From: Planctomycetota bacterium
Lineage (GTDB): Bacteria > Planctomycetota > Phycisphaerae > WQYP01
DNA: 11,001 bases
Reading direction: 5' to 3'
Assembly (NCBI GenBank): GCA_021816165.1
Contig: JAKAYZ010000016.1
Location: 1-11,001 of the forward strand
Part shown: piece by piece, positions 7,283 to 11,001 of the stretch
How the letters are laid out: every line of letters begins with the position of its first letter
How positions within the stretch are numbered: position 1 is the first letter of the stretch
Notes under the pieces: model-generated
The model's input: only the letters and a program-made list of their open reading frames with translations
The model's database searches: none
What the model was told of the DNA's origin: nothing
Program-made: the position numbers and the translations under genes

Positions 7283-8653
7283 ATGACGGTGCTGCTGGAC
7301 ATCTGTTATTTTTTTGGTTTGCTGCTGGCGCTCCCGGTACTGGCCTACAAAAGCTGGCGGACCGGCAAATACCGCACGGACTGGCCGGCGCGCCTGGGCC
7401 GGGTTTCGCCAGAGCAGTTGAAGTGGCTGCAGGCTGCTCCGCCCGGGGGGCGTATGGTGCTGCATTGCGTGAGTGTAGGCGAATTGTTGTCGACCCGTCT
7501 GCTGGTGGAGGAATTGTGCCGGCTCCGGCCGGATCAGCGCATTATTGTTACTACCACCACGGATACCGGTACAGCTCGTGCTCGGACTATGTATGGAGGC
7601 GGGGTGTTAGCCCAGCAGGTTTGCACCTTGCGTTATCCATTGGATTTTTCGTGGGCGGTGCGCCGCTTCTTCAACGCGGTGCAGCCTTCCATGGTGGTGC
7701 TGGTCGAGTTGGAAACATGGCCCAATTTTATCCGGATCGCCCGCGCTCGCAACATTCCCGTACGTATCATCAACGGACGGCTAACCCAGCGATCTTTCCG
7801 GCGTTATCGCTTGATTCGTCCGCTGATTGCCCCCATGTTTCACTCCATTGAGCGTTTTGGCGTGCAAACACCGGCTATTGCGGCTCGATTTGCCGCGCTG
7901 GGGGCGGCACCGGATCGCATCGAGGTTTTACCGACCATGAAATTCGATACCGCGGACATGGTGGATCAGGTGCCGGGAGCGGATGCGTTGTGCAGAGCGG
8001 TGGGACTTGATCCGCAATTGCGGCTGCTTGTGGGCGGATCGACCGGGCCGGGGGAACAAGATGCACTGATTACCACGTACCTGGGATTGCGTGGAGAGTG
8101 TGCCGATCTGCGGCTGGCGATAGCGCCGCGCAAGCCGGAAATCGTGCCGCAGGTACTTTTGTCGTTGCACCGGGCTGGACTGGAAGCGGTGCGGCGATCG
8201 ACGCGGCCTGACAGCTGTATGGCACCTCTCCTGCGGGCTGATCAGGTGTTGGTACTGGACACTTTGGGTGAGCTCAAAAAGCTCTACAGTGTGGCGATGG
8301 GGGTGTTTTCGGGGCGTTCGTTGATTCCGCTGGGCGGAAGCGACATGATTGAAGTGGCGGCGCTGGCCAAACCATGTTGCTTTGGACCGCATACGTATAA
8401 TTTCGCGGATGTGGTGGAGTTGCTTTTGCAGGAAGGTGGAGCCGTGGTGGTGCATGATGCCGGGGAATTGCAAAAGCAGGTGAGAATCTGGCTGAAAGAT
8501 TCGGTGGCGGCACGGGCGATGGGCCTGAGGGCGCGGCAGTGTATTGTGGCCCGACGTGGTTCATCGCAGCGTTATGCCCAGGAGTTGGTAAGCCGGGACG
8601 GGGCGTGGGAACATGGCAGTTCAGATCAGGATGCTAAAGCCTCTTTGCGGTAG
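7283..8653 (+). CDS. waaA: 3-deoxy-D-manno-octulosonic acid (Kdo) transferase
   Basis: Inner-membrane-bound GT-B glycosyltransferase that moves Kdo from CMP-Kdo to the lipid A precursor on the cytoplasmic face, the first step of LPS core building; 456 residues, close to the family's 420-440. An N-terminal membrane anchor spans about 3-21. The N-terminal domain carries HCVSVGE (61-67), whose Glu67 matches the proposed catalytic residue of the family, TTTTDTG (90-96), ETWPN (144-148) and INGRL (163-167). The C-terminal domain carries APRKPE (281-286), DTLGELKKLYS (326-336) and SGRSLIPLGGSDMIEVAA (343-360), the nucleotide-sugar-binding region. In proteobacterial enzymes this last block reads roughly GGSL..GGHN..EPA, so it is a variant. 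The start ATG has no evident ribosome-binding site. A TATGAT box at 7269-7274 would begin transcription only a base or two before the ATG, hinting at a nearly leaderless message, but no matching -35 is visible. Divergent from the exporter operon. Confidence 0.93.
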   Translation: MTVLLDICYFFGLLLALPVLAYKSWRTGKYRTDWPARLGRVSPEQLKWLQAAPPGGRMVLHCVSVGELLSTRLLVEELCRLRPDQRIIVTTTTDTGTARARTMYGGGVLAQQVCTLRYPLDFSWAVRRFFNAVQPSMVVLVELETWPNFIRIARARNIPVRIINGRLTQRSFRRYRLIRPLIAPMFHSIERFGVQTPAIAARFAALGAAPDRIEVLPTMKFDTADMVDQVPGADALCRAVGLDPQLRLLVGGSTGPGEQDALITTYLGLRGECADLRLAIAPRKPEIVPQVLLSLHRAGLEAVRRSTRPDSCMAPLLRADQVLVLDTLGELKKLYSVAMGVFSGRSLIPLGGSDMIEVAALAKPCCFGPHTYNFADVVELLLQEGGAVVVHDAGELQKQVRIWLKDSVAARAMGLRARQCIVARRGSSQRYAQELVSRDGAWEHGSSDQDAKASLR

Positions 8654-8684
8654 CAGCACAACTGTGGTAACGCAATCGCGAGGA

Positions 8685-10742
8685 CTATCGGCGTAGAATC
8701 GGTAGTGGGCCGATTTTCATGGACTGGAGGATATGTTCAAAGGCATCGCGTGCCGCGGCAACGGCCTTCTGCCGGAGTTGCAGAGTTCCCTGCAATTTCT
8801 GGTAGCGCAATTCTTGGGTGTTCAATTCTCCGGCCATGGTGGTGTACACCGGCGAAACCTTTTTGATGATGGCCAGGTTGGCTCGCAGGTGCAGTTCCAT
8901 GTCGTTAACCTGATCAATGGCGGCCTGCACGGTAGCGCTTCGGTTTTGGGCTTGGGTCCATGCCCGGCGAAGTGTGCGCGCGTGCTCAATGGCTGCCCGT
9001 ATGGCAACGGGCAGATACTTTTTGGCGGCCAGCGCCTTGAGGCCGTGCCGGTTCAAACCAGCTAAATCGGTTCCGGAAACCCGGATACTGTATTCCAGAA
9101 TCCACGCGATTCGGTTGCCACCGCGGGCAAGTGTAGCGGTGAAGATATTGTACCGATGAAATGTGCTTCGCGGACAGTTGCTGCGCTGAAAATGATTGCC
9201 CGGCACGATGGCCTGTCGCAGCAGCAGCGTCTTGGTATCGGGTGAAACATTGGTTAGACGGTAAGAGAGTCGGGTGCGACTTTGACTGGTAACATATAAA
9301 TTGCCCGCAACCAGTCGGGCCGAAATCCGCACGCGGTGGGATTTCACGCTCATGGGATGCACCGAAACCGCTTGATCAACCGCGTAGGCCATCAGACAGT
9401 CCGCCTTGGGGGGGAAGACCGGCAGTTGAGCCGCGCCGGCGAAGGTTCCAGCACGGTAGACGGCCATGCGACCGCTGGGTAGATATTTACCGCTGGCATT
9501 GGTCAGTTGGATGGCGGTAAACGGATGGATAGAGCCAGACCCTATATCAAAAAGATCGACACTGCGGCCCTTGATCGCGGCCGCCAGCACCGGCAGCATC
9601 AGCGATTGCCCCCGGGGAAGAGTGACCCGGGGCACAGCATAATCGAATGCGGGATGGGTTTTGCCGGAAGTGGCCAACGCCTGTACTCCTTCCAGCGGGT
9701 TAAAGGGCTGGGCAGGCGCACGGTACACCACCCTGTCGGCGACACCCCCGGCGCCCCCAAAGAGATTCCCCTGGTTTGCTGGCCCGCCGGAGGCTTGCGT
9801 TTGCGTCGCGGGAGGAATCAGCGATACCGGTTGGCCACCGAGCAGGTGGAGCCGCACGCCGTTCCAGTTGGTGTTGCTGTGGTTGGCCACCGTGGCCAAC
9901 GCCTGTAATACCGGGCCTTTGGCTGCGGACTTGGATGCGGCGGGGAGGATCAACCGGTACGACATTTTCCATGCGGGCGCAGTGAGTAGATAGCCGAACC
10001 GCACCCATCGCGTCCCGTGGCCGTTGAATAAGAGGGTGAGTTGTCGAGAAACTGTGTTACCGTGCCGCCGGATCGGCTTGGCCAAGTTCGCTAAGGCCCG
10101 CTGAAACGCGGCTTGTATCCGCTGGTTTATAATACGTATGAATTGGACATCAGAAAGAGCGACGGCTTGAAGTCCGTGGTGGGTGAACAAGTTGATGGTC
10201 CATTGGGCGCCCTGGCCACTTCTATCGGCCCGCACCACCAGACCGGAACCGGCGGAGCCGGATTGCCTGACCAAACTTATGATTTTTCCGGCCAGCGGTC
10301 TGCCACCTCGGCTTTTCAGGTAAAGCGCAACCGACGTACCGCGCAGTTGTTCCATCAATTGGCGCAGACTGGATCTTCGGGCCAGCATTACCCGCACGCG
10401 GCTGACCTTTTTCGGATGGGTGGGAAACGCGACTCCGCCAATCGTTCCACCTCCCATGTCTTGAAAAACCAGGGATCGCAGCACGCCTTTGATCTGATCC
10501 GGACTAAAATGGAGGGTTTGCCGACTGTCGTTATCCACCAGCCCCTGGAATTCAAAGAATCCTAAGCCGTTGGCAAATATATCGACTTGTCGAAGACGCA
10601 GCGTGCCGCTGTGGGATGGTGGCAAGGCGAGGTTGGATGGGGGCGCGGGGTGGGTGCTGCACGCAGGCAACGTCGCCGACAGGGGCAGCAAGCCGATCAC
10701 GAAAGCCAAGCGGTAAAAGCGGTTGTTCAAAATGTGTGCCAT
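8685..10742 (-). CDS. DUF4139-type putative lipoprotein of unknown function
   Basis: A 685-residue envelope protein whose biochemical role I do not know. The N-terminus has a short basic region (NNRFYR), a hydrophobic stretch (about 12-27) and L-P-A-C with Cys28. This resembles a lipobox, though Pro at -2 is unusual, so secretion is likely and lipidation uncertain. The middle and C-terminal half match the pattern of DUF4139 proteins: WVRFGYLLTAPAWKMSYRLIL split around 246-266, NTNWNGVRLHLLGGQPVSL within 290-308, FDYAVPRVTLPRGQSLMLPV around 366-385, and LPSGRMAVYRAGTFAGAAQLP around 421-441. A Gly/Pro/Gln-rich linker falls at 312-350. The last 120 residues (about 575-675) are helical and Ala/Gln-rich and may form a coiled coil. 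A strong AAGGAG site precedes the ATG by six bases. It may be cotranscribed with the partial gene to its right (65-bp gap) or use its own promoter. Family assignment is from remembered motif patterns, not a search. Confidence 0.75.
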   Translation of the reverse strand: MAHILNNRFYRLAFVIGLLPLSATLPACSTHPAPPSNLALPPSHSGTLRLRQVDIFANGLGFFEFQGLVDNDSRQTLHFSPDQIKGVLRSLVFQDMGGGTIGGVAFPTHPKKVSRVRVMLARRSSLRQLMEQLRGTSVALYLKSRGGRPLAGKIISLVRQSGSAGSGLVVRADRSGQGAQWTINLFTHHGLQAVALSDVQFIRIINQRIQAAFQRALANLAKPIRRHGNTVSRQLTLLFNGHGTRWVRFGYLLTAPAWKMSYRLILPAASKSAAKGPVLQALATVANHSNTNWNGVRLHLLGGQPVSLIPPATQTQASGGPANQGNLFGGAGGVADRVVYRAPAQPFNPLEGVQALATSGKTHPAFDYAVPRVTLPRGQSLMLPVLAAAIKGRSVDLFDIGSGSIHPFTAIQLTNASGKYLPSGRMAVYRAGTFAGAAQLPVFPPKADCLMAYAVDQAVSVHPMSVKSHRVRISARLVAGNLYVTSQSRTRLSYRLTNVSPDTKTLLLRQAIVPGNHFQRSNCPRSTFHRYNIFTATLARGGNRIAWILEYSIRVSGTDLAGLNRHGLKALAAKKYLPVAIRAAIEHARTLRRAWTQAQNRSATVQAAIDQVNDMELHLRANLAIIKKVSPVYTTMAGELNTQELRYQKLQGTLQLRQKAVAAARDAFEHILQSMKIGPLPILRR

Positions 10743-10748
10743 AACGTT

Positions 10749-10754
10749 CTCCTT
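10749..10754 (-). promoter_or_regulatory. ribosome-binding site of the DUF4139 gene
   Basis: AAGGAG on the minus strand, six bases before the ATG at 10742. It is the best Shine-Dalgarno match in the window and fixes the start of this gene; most other genes here have weak or no such site. Confidence 0.8.
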
Positions 10755-10776
10755 TTGTGTGTAGACGAGGCCACTG

Positions 10777-10803
10777 ATTCTACGGCCAATTTATGGCCGC
10801 CAA
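10777..10803 (-). promoter_or_regulatory. possible promoter containing a 17-bp inverted repeat
   Basis: On the minus strand a perfect inverted repeat CGGCCA-TAAAT-TGGCCG (10799-10783) is followed at once by TAGAAT (10782-10777), a 5-of-6 match to a -10 box. The best -35 candidate, TTGGCG (10803-10798), is only 15 bases away, which is short. The palindrome could be an operator inside the promoter, or a hairpin ending the message of the gene to the right, whose stop is 8 bases upstream. There is no U-tract, so an intrinsic terminator is less likely. Confidence 0.35.
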
Positions 10804-10807
10804 CGGC

Positions 10808-11001
10808 TTATCGCCGAGTTATTCTTCTATTGCGCCGCCGCACCTGAGCCGCCAGCATGGTAAGTACCCGCTGAATTCGCCATTGGTCGCGTTCGCCGGC
10901 CGTAATTATTAAGGTGCGATCCAAGTATCTGGCGATGTTGACTGTACCGCCGTTGTCTATCCAGGCGCTGCGGTCAACCGTGTTTTCGACCAATTTGATG
11001 A
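10808..11001 (-). CDS. C-terminal fragment of a planctomycete-type protein, 5' end outside the window
   Basis: Only the last 63 residues and the TAA stop are inside the window; the frame is open to the right edge, so the gene continues beyond it. The visible part reads IKLVENTVDRSAWIDNGG, then VNIARYLDRTLIITAGERD, then WRIQRVLTMLAAQ and a very basic tail, RRRNRRITRR. The order 'I/L-x-x-x-V-x-x-x-x-W-x-x-N-G-G, then L-I-I-T, then an amphipathic helix' recurs at the C-terminus of planctomycete proteins, some of them secretin-like or repeat proteins. It suggests a small alpha/beta module, but the function of the whole protein cannot be judged. A methionine or TTG inside the fragment is not taken as a start, because similarity begins before it. 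It lies 65 bp upstream of the DUF4139 gene in the same direction. Confidence 0.7.
   Translation of the reverse strand, partial: IKLVENTVDRSAWIDNGGTVNIARYLDRTLIITAGERDQWRIQRVLTMLAAQVRRRNRRITRR

Noticed and set aside
7117..7302. N-terminal extension of the ATPase gene up to 7302
   Set aside because: It would overlap the divergent waaA start, contains the likely promoter, and adds residues not seen in the family.
8654..8684. Search for a bidirectional terminator between the convergent waaA and DUF4139 genes
   Set aside because: The 31-bp gap shows only a 3-bp stem (CGC-AATC-GCG) and no T-rich run, so no terminator can be supported.
1..11001. CRISPR arrays, tRNA or rRNA genes, insertion sequences, phage or toxin-antitoxin genes
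   Set aside because: None was seen on reading both strands; nearly the whole window is accounted for by six full or near-full genes and one fragment.

Overview
The window reads as part of a Gram-negative chromosome, most likely a member of the Planctomycetota and possibly of the Phycisphaerae. This is inference from four things: a Kdo transferase (so an outer membrane with LPS), a DUF4139 protein of the type I associate with planctomycetes, a C-terminal fragment with the 'W-x-(D/x)-N-G-G ... L-I-I-T' block common in planctomycete proteins, and a long N-terminal extension ahead of a lipoprotein signal. No RNA genes, CRISPR arrays, insertion sequences or phage genes are visible. All coding is chromosomal housekeeping or envelope type.

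Layout. Positions 1-1637 (minus) hold a nearly complete L-ribulokinase (araB) whose last residues lie beyond the left edge. A 254-bp non-coding gap follows, with a possible promoter and a striking pair of 22-bp near-identical direct repeats exactly 84 bp apart. Positions 7116 down to 1892 (minus) form a compact four-gene operon: MacB-type ATPase, MacA-type adaptor, MacB-type permease, TolC-family outer-membrane lipoprotein. The gaps are 42 and 43 bp, and the last two genes overlap by 8 bp (ATGAATGA). A likely promoter lies at 7179-7207. Divergently, 7283-8653 (plus) encodes Kdo transferase WaaA/KdtA. It converges, with only 31 bp between stops, on a 685-residue DUF4139 putative lipoprotein at 8685-10742 (minus). 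The right edge holds the C-terminus of another minus-strand gene, followed by a 17-bp inverted repeat next to a possible promoter for the DUF4139 gene.

How the genes fit together. The four-gene operon encodes a complete tripartite export machine spanning both membranes: cytoplasmic ATPase, inner-membrane mechanotransmission permease, periplasmic adaptor and outer-membrane duct. ATPase and permease are separate proteins, unlike the fused E. coli MacB. Its substrate cannot be told from the sequence. WaaA makes the Kdo-lipid A core of LPS. AraB phosphorylates L-ribulose in arabinose catabolism and is probably unrelated to its neighbours. I see no clearly novel multi-gene system here. The best candidates for a second look are the paired repeats in front of araB, the palindrome inside the DUF4139 promoter region, and the DUF4139 protein itself.
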